From DAOUTY01 sp964453665 (GTDB lineage: Bacteria > Chloroflexota > Dehalococcoidia > SZUA-161): a stretch of 64,000 nt of DNA. A program made the position numbers and the translations under genes. The stretch spans positions 1 through 64,000 of the forward strand of contig CAYVQT010000005.1 in the NCBI GenBank assembly GCA_964453665.1, read 5' to 3'. The notes below the pieces were generated by a model that worked only from the letters and a program-made list of their open reading frames with translations, was not told the DNA's origin and did no database searches. Shown here piece after piece: positions 32,481-41,291 of the stretch; the stretch's first letter is position 1; each line of letters starts with the position of its first letter.

Positions 32481-34328
32481 ATGCGTAAGCTTCTTAGGGT
32501 CAATCTCTCCAGCGGTCAGATAAAGGAAGAGAGTATTCCCAAAAAGATAGCGGACGCCTATGTGGGCGGGCGCGGTTTCGGTACGAAGTATGTTTATGAT
32601 GAGATTCCGGCGGGTACCGATCCGCTGGGGCCGCAGAACAAGCTCATGATCGGCACCGGGCCGCTGGCGGGAACTGGTGCCCAGTCGCTCTCAAAGTGGA
32701 TGGTCTGTACCAGGAGCCCGCTTACCGGGACCTACACCCGCAGCTCGGGAGGCGGCGATTTCGGGGCATGGCTTAAGTGGGCCGGACTCGAGCTCGTAAT
32801 CATAGAGGGCAAAGCGGATAAACCGGTCTATCTGAACATTAAAGATGGTAAATATGAAATCCTCGATGCGACTGACCTCTGGGGCAAAGACACCGTGCAA
32901 ACACAGGACTACCTGCGAAAGAAGCACGGAACCAAAGCAAGGATGTTCTGTGTCGGGCCTGCTGCGGAGAGGATGGTACGTTTCGCCGGGATATTCAGCG
33001 GCAGCCGCGCCGCCGGACGCGGTGGTACAGGTACGGTAATGGCATCGAAAAATCTGAAGGCGGTGGTGATAGAAGCCGCTCGAACCGAGGACCTGGCGGA
33101 TCCGGGTGAATTCAAGAAGCTGGTACGGCAGCAGGTTAAGGGCTATAAGGAGGCTATGGGATTCGAGCCGTTCCGCGACTATGGGACTCCCATGGGGGTT
33201 GATTATCCCGGTTTCGGAGCCGGCTCTTTTCCGGTGCTTAACTTCCGGCGCGGAGACCTGGAGGGCTGGGAGAAGCTCTCATTCATGCAGTATGCCGCGA
33301 TTACACAGAAGCACACTGGCTGCTACTCCTGCATGCTCAAGTGCGGGAAAGTCCGTCAGGTTGCCGATGGTCCGTATGCGGGAGCCACGAGTGAAGGGCC
33401 GCATTACGAGACGATATGGGCATTTTCGGGACCGACGGGATGCACCGACGTCGGAGCAACGGTAGTTGCCGACCGTATGTGCCGTGATCTGGGAATCGAT
33501 ACGATCAGCACCGGCGGTGTCATCGGCTTTGCCTACGAGCTGTTCGAGAAGGGCATTCTAACGGTCAAGGATACGGATGGGCTGGTTCTGAACTATGGAG
33601 ACCCCGAGCCTATGCTCAAGCTCATCGAGAAAATAGGGAACAGAGAGGGGCTGGGCGATATCCTTGCCGAAGGTGTTAAGCGGGCGGCCGAACGTATCGG
33701 TAAAGGCGCGGGGAAATATGCCATGCATGTTAAGGGCCAGGAGTTGCCCGGGTACGAGCCGAGGGCGATGAAGGCTCTGGGTATGAATTACGCTTTGAGT
33801 ACCGTGGGGGCGAATCACTGCTACGGCTATGCGCAGCAGGAGATAGGCAACCCGAGGCCGAGGATTTTAGACGCTGCCGCTGACGAGGACAAAGGGGATG
33901 TGGTGAAATACAACCAGGATTACGTCGCTGCGCTTGAACTGGCACTGGCCTGCACTTTCCCGGGCAATAATCTGGAGTGCTTCGGCCTGGAGATTCTGTC
34001 AAAGATGCTGGTTGCGGCATGCGGTGAAAAGAAATTCGGGAGTGAGGACTATCTCTGGCAGGCTGCGGAGCGCGTCTACAATCTGGAGCGCTGTTTCAAC
34101 ATCCGGGAGGGATTCACGCGAAAGGATGATGCCCTGCCTGAGAGATTTTACACCGAGCCCCTGAAGGGAGGGCTCCGCGACGGTGAGGTAATAAGGAAGC
34201 CGGATGCGATCATAGACGAATACTATGATGCCAGGGGTTGGGACCGCAACGGCATACCTACAAGGGAAACGCTTAACAGATTGGGGCTGGAGGATGTAGA
34301 CAGGGACATTGCCAGGTTCCGGAGCTAG
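32481..34328 (+). CDS. Aldehyde:ferredoxin oxidoreductase (AOR) family, second copy
   Basis: 615 residues, with a tungstopterin and [4Fe-4S] cluster expected. LRVNLSSGQIKEE and GGRGFGTKYVYDE open the pterin-binding domain. The cluster ligands are Cys281, Cys284, Cys288 (GCYSCMLKCGK) and probably Cys491 (LALACTFPGN). SEGPHYETIWAFSG, NREGLGDILAEG and DEYYDARGWDRNGIPT are family signatures. It is clearly diverged from the copy at 367-2280 and thus probably has a different aldehyde or acid as substrate. ATG 32481 follows TAGGAGGAAAAG. It lies 69 bases after the FAD oxidoreductase in the same unit. Confidence 0.94.
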   Translation: MRKLLRVNLSSGQIKEESIPKKIADAYVGGRGFGTKYVYDEIPAGTDPLGPQNKLMIGTGPLAGTGAQSLSKWMVCTRSPLTGTYTRSSGGGDFGAWLKWAGLELVIIEGKADKPVYLNIKDGKYEILDATDLWGKDTVQTQDYLRKKHGTKARMFCVGPAAERMVRFAGIFSGSRAAGRGGTGTVMASKNLKAVVIEAARTEDLADPGEFKKLVRQQVKGYKEAMGFEPFRDYGTPMGVDYPGFGAGSFPVLNFRRGDLEGWEKLSFMQYAAITQKHTGCYSCMLKCGKVRQVADGPYAGATSEGPHYETIWAFSGPTGCTDVGATVVADRMCRDLGIDTISTGGVIGFAYELFEKGILTVKDTDGLVLNYGDPEPMLKLIEKIGNREGLGDILAEGVKRAAERIGKGAGKYAMHVKGQELPGYEPRAMKALGMNYALSTVGANHCYGYAQQEIGNPRPRILDAAADEDKGDVVKYNQDYVAALELALACTFPGNNLECFGLEILSKMLVAACGEKKFGSEDYLWQAAERVYNLERCFNIREGFTRKDDALPERFYTEPLKGGLRDGEVIRKPDAIIDEYYDARGWDRNGIPTRETLNRLGLEDVDRDIARFRS

Positions 34329-34418
34329 ATATAATCACGGAAATATAACTATAGTATCTCGTATATATGGTCGATGGTTTTTTTAAATGCTGCCAGTAAA
34401 TTTGTGGATAGGTAGGGG

Positions 34419-34832
34419 ATGAGGTTTAGCAGCAGCATAATAATCAATGCGCCTCCGGATGATGTTTTTGCTCTGGTCGACAATCTGGAAGACTGGCCTC
34501 AATGGATACCGTCCATCAAGAAGATAGAGAAAGTATCCGAAGGCCCTTTGAGAGAAGGCTCTCAAATTCGTGTTACGGCCAGGTCTGGCATAACGATAGA
34601 ATTGTTGATGACACTCACTGAGTTTATACCCGGGCAGCGTGGCATATTAGAGGGGAGCATCTGGGGTACCAGAATGGTGCGCTACTACAATTTCGAGGCG
34701 GTAGAGCAGGGAACGAAGCTTACTGCCGGGGGCGAAGTAACCGGGCTGCTGGCTGCGCTGGTTCGGCGCGGCGGTCAGAGACTATCAGAGGAGATTGTAC
34801 AGGCGGCAAAGCAGAAAATTGAAGGTTCTTAG
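34419..34832 (+). CDS. SRPBCC (START-like) family protein
   Basis: 137 residues. RFSSSIIINAPPDDVFALVDNLEDWPQWIPSIKKIEKV is the classic opening of polyketide-cyclase/SRPBCC proteins, whose barrel holds a hydrophobic ligand. The rest (GSQIRVTARSGITIELLMTL and YYNFEAVEQGTKLTAGGEV) fits the fold. No catalytic residue can be named. The start ATG 34419 is behind TAGGTAGGGG, 90 bases after the second AOR. Confidence 0.82.
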   Translation: MRFSSSIIINAPPDDVFALVDNLEDWPQWIPSIKKIEKVSEGPLREGSQIRVTARSGITIELLMTLTEFIPGQRGILEGSIWGTRMVRYYNFEAVEQGTKLTAGGEVTGLLAALVRRGGQRLSEEIVQAAKQKIEGS

Positions 34833-34855
34833 AATAAGGAACATTGATCACAACC

Positions 34856-34879
34856 CGGCTTATTCCGATAAATAAGCCG
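34856..34879. terminator. Possible transcription-stop hairpin
   Basis: 9-bp perfect stem, 6-base loop, 24 bases after the SRPBCC stop codon. Missing T-run lowers the call. Confidence 0.35.
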
Positions 34880-35215
34880 TCAGTAACAAGCTCCACGACG
34901 TTCGGTATTTCGGCAGTCCCCGGAATCAGCTACAAAATCGGCCTACAAGCCAGCCTAAACCAACAGGGATAGCCACACAAATACCGAGCAGAGCAACCCG
35001 GCTAAAAAGAAACCACGAAACGCGGACTGATATTTTACTCCATTCCATATCTCGTTTCCTGATGAATCATGTGTCAATGTGCGATATTATATTGCTATAA
35101 GGTTTTGGAATATGCCTGTCAAGCTCAATGACGTTTGTCGGATTCACCTCCATTGTGTATGATACCAGAAAAGGGGCAGGGAATGAACAATTGGGTGTGG
35201 GTGAATTTTATCGAA

Positions 35216-35245
35216 TTGACGGGAAATGCTAAATAGACATAACAT
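35216..35245 (+). promoter_or_regulatory. Possible promoter of the small-protein unit
   Basis: TTGACG and TAACAT with an 18-base spacer, ending about 35 bases before the ATG at 35281. Confidence 0.35.
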
Positions 35246-35280
35246 CAACACATTGAAAGAGGTAGACAGTAGGTGATACC

Positions 35281-35523
35281 ATGACTGAAAAATCAGATTT
35301 TATAGTGATCTGCACAGTTCAGGGTGAACTCCAGGCCAGCGTGATGAAGTCGCATCTGGAAAGCGAGGGGATTCCGGTTCTGCTCGAGTATGAAAGTGCG
35401 GGCAGAGTATTTGGCCTGACTGTGGATGGTCTGGGAGCAGTTAGAATACTGGTTCCGCAGGAACTGGCTGAAGAAGCAAAGCATGTAATTGAGCCCAGGG
35501 AGATAGAGCAAGCTGAAGAGTAA
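35281..35523 (+). CDS. DUF2007-family small protein
   Basis: 80 residues. The pattern VQGELQASVMKSHLESEGIP followed by GAVRILVPQELAEEA matches the DUF2007 (putative signal transducing) fold, in which an alpha-beta-beta-alpha unit begins by comparing a short sequence over which residues are taken from a longer one. The molecular role is unknown. The start has GTAGGTGATACC upstream. It is the first of three small genes on the same strand. Confidence 0.75.
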   Translation: MTEKSDFIVICTVQGELQASVMKSHLESEGIPVLLEYESAGRVFGLTVDGLGAVRILVPQELAEEAKHVIEPREIEQAEE

Positions 35524-35534
35524 AAGGGGGGAAA

Positions 35535-35813
35535 ATGGCAGAGCAATGGAATGTGATAGCAAGAGTAATAAGTCAGAAAGGAAGTTGTGAGGCTGGACAC
35601 AAAGTGGGAGATGAGTTCCTTATAGGGAATTTCACACCGGCCGGGATGTGTTCATGGGCGTTTTATGCTGTCTTTCCTTTTACCTCAGTGTTACAGTTCG
35701 GTGGCAGTTTCCCCTGGGAAGATGATCCGGACAAGGCCACTGTCGCCTGTCCTGACTCTGCGAATCCCGTTGTTTTCGAGTTGCGCCGAACTAATATGGG
35801 ACAAATGGCCTGA
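35535..35813 (+). CDS. TIGR04076-family small protein
   Basis: 92 residues. Cys18 and GHKVGDEF, then TPAGMCSWAFYAVFP, are the hallmarks of TIGR04076, a family of unknown function common in anaerobes. The conserved Cys residues (GSCEAGHK, AGMCSW, VACPDS) could bind metal or a cofactor. ATG 35535 lies behind AAAAGGGGGG, 11 bases from the previous stop codon. Confidence 0.75.
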   Translation: MAEQWNVIARVISQKGSCEAGHKVGDEFLIGNFTPAGMCSWAFYAVFPFTSVLQFGGSFPWEDDPDKATVACPDSANPVVFELRRTNMGQMA

Positions 35814-35859
35814 CTCAGTTAAAATTTTAGTCGCTATTATCTAAAGAAGGGGGTTAGAG

Positions 35860-36069
35860 ATGGATTTCCTTAAGCCCAGAGGTAGGGTTCTAATAGAGGT
35901 ATGTGGCGTGCTCTATGCAGCGTTGATGATTGTGTGTGCGATAATACCATGGGTTGGTCACTTCATTTGGAGAATTGATCCAAGTTCATTTGTGCTAGTT
36001 GCTGGTGTTTCACTTATGGCTGTAATTTATCTCGTATTGGACGAGATAAGGTTGAATACCCGCGGGTAG
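35860..36069 (+). CDS. Small membrane protein
   Basis: 69 residues with two hydrophobic segments (about 10-32 and 43-60) separated by a short loop HFIWRIDPSS. The start is well supported by AAGAAGGGGGTTAGAG. No family is recognised. It is the last gene before the convergent recN. Confidence 0.6.
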   Translation: MDFLKPRGRVLIEVCGVLYAALMIVCAIIPWVGHFIWRIDPSSFVLVAGVSLMAVIYLVLDEIRLNTRG

Positions 36070-36205
36070 AAGGGCTGTAGATGGTATCCTGTTGAGATCA
36101 TAAGTAGTAATAAAGAGAGTTACTGTGGGCGGTTATCTATCAGCGCTGTATAGTGTAATACGGAGGCTGAATACTGTGCAAACATCAAAAGCCATTTAAG
36201 GGACG

Positions 36206-37936
36206 TTATGAGTTAACTGCTACAAGTTCCCCTTCTGTTTCTCTTGCACGGCGAAAGAGTTCTTCAGCGCTTTTTAACATGTGACTATTCTCCTTACTGC
36301 CAAGCATAGTTGCCAGTTCATCCAATCTGTGCCTTTCCCCAAGGTGCTCAATGCGGGTAATAGCCCGTCCGGAGACTACCTCCTTTTGTACACGGTAATG
36401 GTTCTGGCCAAAGCACGCTATCTGGGGCAAGTGTGTTATGCAAATAACCTGCCGGGTGTGCGCCAGGGTTGCCAGTCTCTTGCCTATGATATGAGCGCTA
36501 CGCCCTCCAATTCCGATATCGATCTCATCGAAGACCAGCAGAGGGACCGGGTCTGTAGACTGCAGGCTGCTTTTAAGGGCTAACATAAAGCGGCATGTCT
36601 CGCCTCCTGAGACGATTTCGGCAAGAGGTTTCAACGGCTCTCCGGGGTTAGTAGATGCCAGAAATTCTATCCTGTCTATACCATTTTGGTTACAGAAATA
36701 TTTGCCCTGCGCCGTTGGCAAGCCATCAGGGTGCTCCTCCTGCACCAGTTGTATATCAAACCTTGCCCAGGGTATGCCGAGATCGGCGAGCTCTTTGTTC
36801 ACAATATCGGTCAGTCTTCGAGCTGAATCTCCCCTTGCCTTAGATAGTGCCAGTGCTTGCCCTGCAACCTCTATTTCCAGCGCTCGTCGCTCCTCCTCCA
36901 GGCACTGTCGTTGTTCTTCCTGTGCCTGAATAGTATCCAACTCCTCGTTGCATTGACCTGCAAATCCAATAACATGCTCCAAGGTTGGCCCATATTTGCT
37001 TTTTAAGTGACGCAGTAGCTCTAGCCTCGTTTCAATCTGCTCAAGGCGGTCGGAAGGGGAGGCTAGGGCATCGGCGTAGTGCCGGAGTTCGCGAGCTGTC
37101 TGCTCCAGTTCAGCCCTTGCGGACTCGAGTGTGTTGAGTTGCTGCTGCAGGGCTGGGTCGATAGAGACTATGCCCTGGATGGCTCTCTCGGCGTAATGTA
37201 CAAGGCTGGTAGCACACTGGTCATTTGCATAAAGCGCCGCATAGGCGGCGTAGCATTCCTCCTTGATAGTTTGAGCACGCAGCAGGACCTGTCGCACTCG
37301 TTGGAGCGATTCATCCTCATCTGGCCTAACGTTTGCGCTTTCGATCTCCGAGACCTGGTACTCCAGCAGGTCACGTCGGCCTTGGCCTTTTTCATTAGTG
37401 AGCGTGTTTAGCTTCTGGGCTTTCTTGTTTAATTCTGCTACCTTGCCCTCCAGATGACTGCGGTCATCGAGAAGGTGAGCATAGGTATCTAGCATTTCGA
37501 GCTGGCGCTGAGGGTTGAGCAGGGAGACATGTTCCATCTGGCTGTAGACGTCTATCAGACGCTGTCCCACTTCGCGAAGTATAGTCAAAGGGACTGCCTT
37601 GCCATTTAATCTAGCGATACTTCTGCCCTGCTGGTGCACTTCCCGGGAAATGATCAGAGTGCCGTCGGCCTCAATATCTATACCGGCTTCCCGGAGCGCT
37701 GTAGTCTTATCCTTGTCGTCCGGTGATATCCAAAAGATGCCTTCGACGAAAGCGGCAGTCGCTCCGCTGCGAATCACTGTTGGGGAAGCCCTTACGCCCA
37801 GCAATAGACAAAGCGCATCTACGAGTAGCGACTTGCCCGAGCCCTCTTCACCGCTCATAATGGTCAACCCTGGCTTAAAAAAGACTCTGGTTTCTTCAAT
37901 TACTGCGAGATTCTTGATGTAAAGTTCAGTCAGCAT
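36206..37936 (-). CDS. recN: DNA repair protein RecN
   Basis: 576 residues, an SMC-like ATPase acting at double-strand breaks. The N-terminal P-loop reads GEEGSGKSLL (29-38), where most RecN have GETGAGKS. A long coiled coil (about 145-380, with Glu/Leu/Arg heptads) is followed by the ABC signature SGGETCRFMLAL, Walker B LLVFDEIDIGIGG and ITHLPQIACF. The ATG at 37936 is 8 bases after AGGAGGG. Upstream lie a TTGACA promoter and two SOS-box-like palindromes, as suits a DNA-damage-inducible gene. Confidence 0.96.
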   Translation of the reverse strand: MLTELYIKNLAVIEETRVFFKPGLTIMSGEEGSGKSLLVDALCLLLGVRASPTVIRSGATAAFVEGIFWISPDDKDKTTALREAGIDIEADGTLIISREVHQQGRSIARLNGKAVPLTILREVGQRLIDVYSQMEHVSLLNPQRQLEMLDTYAHLLDDRSHLEGKVAELNKKAQKLNTLTNEKGQGRRDLLEYQVSEIESANVRPDEDESLQRVRQVLLRAQTIKEECYAAYAALYANDQCATSLVHYAERAIQGIVSIDPALQQQLNTLESARAELEQTARELRHYADALASPSDRLEQIETRLELLRHLKSKYGPTLEHVIGFAGQCNEELDTIQAQEEQRQCLEEERRALEIEVAGQALALSKARGDSARRLTDIVNKELADLGIPWARFDIQLVQEEHPDGLPTAQGKYFCNQNGIDRIEFLASTNPGEPLKPLAEIVSGGETCRFMLALKSSLQSTDPVPLLVFDEIDIGIGGRSAHIIGKRLATLAHTRQVICITHLPQIACFGQNHYRVQKEVVSGRAITRIEHLGERHRLDELATMLGSKENSHMLKSAEELFRRARETEGELVAVNS

Positions 37937-38029
37937 GTGAAATCCCTCCTATATCCATGAATTGGTGAGGGTGCCAATACGATTTCAGACTGTAGTACAA
38001 ACACGCATTTACCTTCTATGCTGCATTAT

Positions 38030-38059
38030 CGAACCTAAGTTCTATAGAACATATGTACC
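38030..38059. promoter_or_regulatory. Tandem LexA/SOS-box candidates
   Basis: CGAAC-CTAA-GTTCT (38030-38043) matches the Gram-positive SOS-box pattern GAAC-N4-GTTC exactly, and AGAAC-ATAT-GTACC (38046-38059) matches with one mismatch. Centres are 16 bases apart. They overlap the -10 box and the expected start of transcription of recN, so a bound LexA would block it. That the bacterium has a Bacillus-type LexA is assumed, since no lexA is in the window. Confidence 0.6.
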
Positions 38060-38080
38060 ACATTATCTGTCTCGTGTCAA
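38052..38080 (-). promoter_or_regulatory. recN promoter
   Basis: Minus-strand TTGACA (38080-38075), 17 bases, TACATA (38057-38052). The leader to the recN ATG is about 110 bases. Confidence 0.65.
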
Positions 38081-38106
38081 GCCCCGCAATTCATGTTGAT
38101 TTACGC

Positions 38107-38135
38107 TTGACATAGCTTTAAGCTTCTAGTATACT
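38107..38135 (+). promoter_or_regulatory. Main promoter of the ribosomal operon
   Basis: TTGACA (38107-38112), 17-base spacer, TATACT (38130-38135): a near-consensus sigma-70 promoter. Transcription should begin near 38142, leaving a leader of only about 30 bases before rpsL. No attenuator is visible in it. Confidence 0.85.
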
Positions 38136-38173
38136 TACGATTTAGTGCCTGTGGCATTTTGTGAGGAGGAGCT

Positions 38174-38596
38174 TTGCCAACAACAAATCAGCTGGTTAGA
38201 AAAGGGCGAAAGAGAATCAAGAAGAAAGTCAAAGCGCCTGCCCTTCGCTTTACCTATAATACCCTGAAGAGCACGACTGTGCAGGGAAATGGCTCTCCTC
38301 AAAAACGCGGGGTTTGCCTTCAAGTGAAGACGGTTACACCAAAGAAACCGAACTCCGCGCTACGTAAAATCGCGCGGGTGCGTTTGACAAATGGTATGGA
38401 AGTGACGGCCTATATCCCTGGGGAAGGACACAGCTTACAGGAGCATTCGGTGGTGCTAATTAGAGGGGGTAGGGTCAAAGACCTTCCTGGTGTGAGATAT
38501 CACATCATCCGTGGTGCTCTGGATGCTGGCGGCGTCGAAGGGCGCCGGCAGAGCCGGAGTTTGTATGGTACCAAAAAGCCCAAGGCGGGGCTTTAA
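38174..38596 (+). CDS. rpsL: Ribosomal protein uS12
   Basis: 140 residues, decoding-centre protein of the 30S subunit. TPKKPNSALRK (55-65) and GGRVKDLPGVRYHIIRGALD (98-117) are the universal motifs, with the Lys positions of streptomycin resistance unaltered (Lys57, Lys58 and Lys102). About 15 extra residues after PAL make it the long Gram-positive-type form. The start is TTG 38174 with GAGGAGGA upstream. It is the first gene of the operon. Confidence 0.98.
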   Translation: MPTTNQLVRKGRKRIKKKVKAPALRFTYNTLKSTTVQGNGSPQKRGVCLQVKTVTPKKPNSALRKIARVRLTNGMEVTAYIPGEGHSLQEHSVVLIRGGRVKDLPGVRYHIIRGALDAGGVEGRRQSRSLYGTKKPKAGL

Positions 38597-38633
38597 GTGA
38601 GCAAGTCTTGAGCTTATTGATAGATGGCTGTTG

Positions 38634-38655
38634 GAGCTTCTAGTTATAGAAGCTC
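38634..38655 (+). promoter_or_regulatory. Hairpin between rpsL and rpsG
   Basis: A perfect 9-bp stem (GAGCTTCTA/TAGAAGCTC) with a GTTA loop, then TTTGATT. It lies about 30 bases before the rpsG start and may be a processing or partial termination site, or a protein-binding mRNA element. Confidence 0.5.
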
Positions 38656-38687
38656 TTTGATTGAAAGGATGGTTTGCGGAGGGGAAG

Positions 38688-39158
38688 ATGCCAAGACGAG
38701 CCAGGGCGGCTAAGAGAAAGATAACTCCTGACGCCAGGTATCATAGTACGGATCTCGCTCGGTTTATCCATAAGTTAATGTTGAATGGTAACAAGAGCAA
38801 GGCGGAACGAATAGTTTATGAAGCGTTGGATTTGGTGGAGAAGGAGTTAAAGAAGAACCCTATGGACATTTTCGAACAGGCGCTGAGGAACGTTACTCCG
38901 GTTATTGAGGTCAAACCTCGTAGGGTTGGCGGCGCGACCTATCAGGTGCCTGTAGACATAAGGACGGATCGTCGTCTTGCCCTGGCAATACGCTGGCTGC
39001 TGGCTACTGCTAGGGCACGCAAGGGAAAACCAATGTCTGAGAAGCTTGCAGCGGAGCTTATAGATGCATACCGAGGGCAGGGAGCCACGATTAAAAAACG
39101 GGAAGATACTCACCGAATGGCTGAGGCAAACAAGGCCTTTGTTCATTATAGGTGGTAG
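38688..39158 (+). CDS. rpsG: Ribosomal protein uS7
   Basis: 156 residues, the canonical length, nucleates the 30S head. MPRRARAAKRK, RRVGGATYQVPVDI (VDIR follows) and the ALAIRWLL helix are typical. ATG 38688 is preferred over an earlier in-frame ATG because GGAGGGG lies just upstream and the N-terminus then matches the family. Confidence 0.97.
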   Translation: MPRRARAAKRKITPDARYHSTDLARFIHKLMLNGNKSKAERIVYEALDLVEKELKKNPMDIFEQALRNVTPVIEVKPRRVGGATYQVPVDIRTDRRLALAIRWLLATARARKGKPMSEKLAAELIDAYRGQGATIKKREDTHRMAEANKAFVHYRW

Positions 39159-39215
39159 CGAGGGTTGAAAATTTTGGCTGGACAAAAGAGTTGCTTGGCT
39201 GAGAGGGAGCAGGTT

Positions 39216-41291
39216 ATGGCGCGGGCGCTACCGCTAGAGCGGGTCAGGAATATCGGAATCATCGCTCATATTGATGCGGGAAAGACGACTGTCACTGAGA
39301 TGGTGCTATACCACACTGGTAAAACCTATAAAGTGGGACAGGTGGATGAAGGTACGGCAGTGATGGATTGGATGGAACAGGAACGTGAACGTGGGATTAC
39401 CATTACTGCGGCTGCCACTAGCTGTGAATGGGCTGGCCATCAGATAAATATTATCGATACCCCGGGGCACGTGGACTTTACGGCTGAAGTGGAGCGCAGC
39501 CTCAGAGTTCTCGATGGTGGGGTGGTTGTGTTCGACGCCTTAGCCGGGGTTGAGCCGCAATCGGAGACGGTTTGGCACCAGGCGGACAGCTATCGTGTCC
39601 CCAGGATATGCTTTGTCAACAAGATGGACCGCATAGGCGCCGATTATTTTGCAACAATCCAGATGATAAAGGACCGCCTCAGGGCAAATTCCGTGCCGCT
39701 GCAGATACCGTTGGGCGCTGAGGCATCGTTTGAGGGTATTATTGACCTTGTGGAGGAAAAAGCCTGGATTTTCCCCGAAGGTCGTGACGCAGAGCCTGTT
39801 GAGGTACATATACCGGAGGAATACAAGGAGAGTACCGCTCATTACCGCGAGAAGTTGATCGAGCAAATTGCCGAGGACGATGAGGCCTTGATGGATTCGT
39901 ATGTCGAGGGTAAAGCTATCACTGTTTCAGAGATTAAAGCCGCGCTGCGAAGGGCAACCCTGTCGATCAGAGTGGTCCCTGTATTCTGCGGAAGCGCTGT
40001 GAGAAACAAGGGGATACAGCCTGTTCTGGATGCTGCAGTTGATTACTTGCCCTCCCCGTTGGACGTACCTCCGGTACAAGGTATTGACCCGAGGACGGGC
40101 AAGGATAGTTATCGGGAGGCTGCTGATAATGCTCCCTTCTCCGCTCTCGCTTTTAAGATAGTCTCTGATCCCTTTGTTGGCCGTCTGGTCTATATGCGGG
40201 TCTATTCAGGTATAGCCCGTACTGGCTCACAGGTTCTTAATTCTGCCAGGGAGAAGAAGGAGCGGTTGGGACGTCTACTCCAAATGCACGCTAACCGACG
40301 GGAGGAAGTGGAGGAGATAAGTTGCGGTGGTATTGTTGCGGCTGTTGGTCTCAAGAGCACTTTTACCGGAGACACCATATGTGATCCTGCTAAGCCCATT
40401 ATCCTGGAGACGATCAAGTTTCCGCAGCCCGTTATTTCTGTTGCCATTGAGCCCAGGACCAAGGCGGACCAGGATAGAATTGGTGATGCCCTGAGTAAAT
40501 TGGCGGACGAGGATCCCACATTTAAAACGCGCTATGACCCGGATACCGGGCAGACTATTCTATCGGGGATGGGAGAACTTCACCTCGATATCATAGTTGA
40601 TAGGTTGGTACGTGCATACAGGGTAAATGCCAAGATAGGTAAACCGCAAGTTTCTTATAGAGAGACTATCACTGAGTCAGTGCGCGTCGAGGGCAGTTTC
40701 ATCAGACAGACTGGTGGACATGGACAGTACGGACACGTATGGCTTGAACTCGAACCCATGGAACAAGGCGGTGGGTTCGAGTTTGTTAATAGAATCCCGG
40801 GTGGGGTGATACCTAGGCAGTATATTCCTGCTGTGGAGCAGGGTGTAAAAGAGGCAATGGAAAGCGGTGTGCTTGCGGGATACCCGGTAATTGATGTACG
40901 AGTCATTGCTTTCGACGGAAGTTATCATCAGGTTGACTCTTCAGATGTGGCCTTCAAAATGGCAGGTGCGATAGGTTTCAGGGAGGGGGTTAGGAGAGCC
41001 AAACCCGTACTCCTTGAGCCGATAATGAAGCTTGAGGTGGCAACGCCTAAAGAGTTCTTGGGGGATATAATCGGCGACCTCAATTCCAGGAGGGCTAGGG
41101 TTGAGGCTGTCGAGTTGCGGGCCTGGACGCATATAGTCCGCTGCTATCTGCCGTTGGCTGAGAGCTTTGGCTATGCGACTGACCTGAGATCAATAAGCCA
41201 GGGAAGGGCAACATATTCTATGGAGTTTAATCGTTATCAGCAAGTTCCCAAGGAGCAGGCGGGGGGGATACTCGCCAGAATGAGGGTCTAG
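39216..41291 (+). CDS. fusA: Elongation factor G
   Basis: 691 residues, GTPase that drives translocation. G1 AHIDAGKTT (17-25), G2 RGITITAAAT, G3 DTPGHVDF and G4 NKMD are intact. Domain IV starts near RETITESVRVEG, with HGQYGHVWLELEP. ATG 39216 fits the family N-terminus (MARALPLERVRNIGI). The frame is open 51 bases further upstream. The stop codon abuts rpsJ directly. No tuf follows, so EF-Tu must be encoded elsewhere. Confidence 0.98.
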   Translation: MARALPLERVRNIGIIAHIDAGKTTVTEMVLYHTGKTYKVGQVDEGTAVMDWMEQERERGITITAAATSCEWAGHQINIIDTPGHVDFTAEVERSLRVLDGGVVVFDALAGVEPQSETVWHQADSYRVPRICFVNKMDRIGADYFATIQMIKDRLRANSVPLQIPLGAEASFEGIIDLVEEKAWIFPEGRDAEPVEVHIPEEYKESTAHYREKLIEQIAEDDEALMDSYVEGKAITVSEIKAALRRATLSIRVVPVFCGSAVRNKGIQPVLDAAVDYLPSPLDVPPVQGIDPRTGKDSYREAADNAPFSALAFKIVSDPFVGRLVYMRVYSGIARTGSQVLNSAREKKERLGRLLQMHANRREEVEEISCGGIVAAVGLKSTFTGDTICDPAKPIILETIKFPQPVISVAIEPRTKADQDRIGDALSKLADEDPTFKTRYDPDTGQTILSGMGELHLDIIVDRLVRAYRVNAKIGKPQVSYRETITESVRVEGSFIRQTGGHGQYGHVWLELEPMEQGGGFEFVNRIPGGVIPRQYIPAVEQGVKEAMESGVLAGYPVIDVRVIAFDGSYHQVDSSDVAFKMAGAIGFREGVRRAKPVLLEPIMKLEVATPKEFLGDIIGDLNSRRARVEAVELRAWTHIVRCYLPLAESFGYATDLRSISQGRATYSMEFNRYQQVPKEQAGGILARMRV

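Larger units (their letters stand above)
34833..35280. other. Intergenic with one hairpin
   Basis: No gene is seen. A hairpin at 34856-34879 (CGGCTTATT/AATAAGCCG, six-base loop) lies just after the SRPBCC gene and may terminate transcription, although no T-run follows. A possible promoter for the next unit is at 35216-35245. The rest is AT-rich without recognised structure. Confidence 0.5.

Noticed and set aside
38641..38655. The rpsL-rpsG hairpin as a full terminator
   Set aside because: The T-run is short and interrupted, and essential genes follow with no new promoter.
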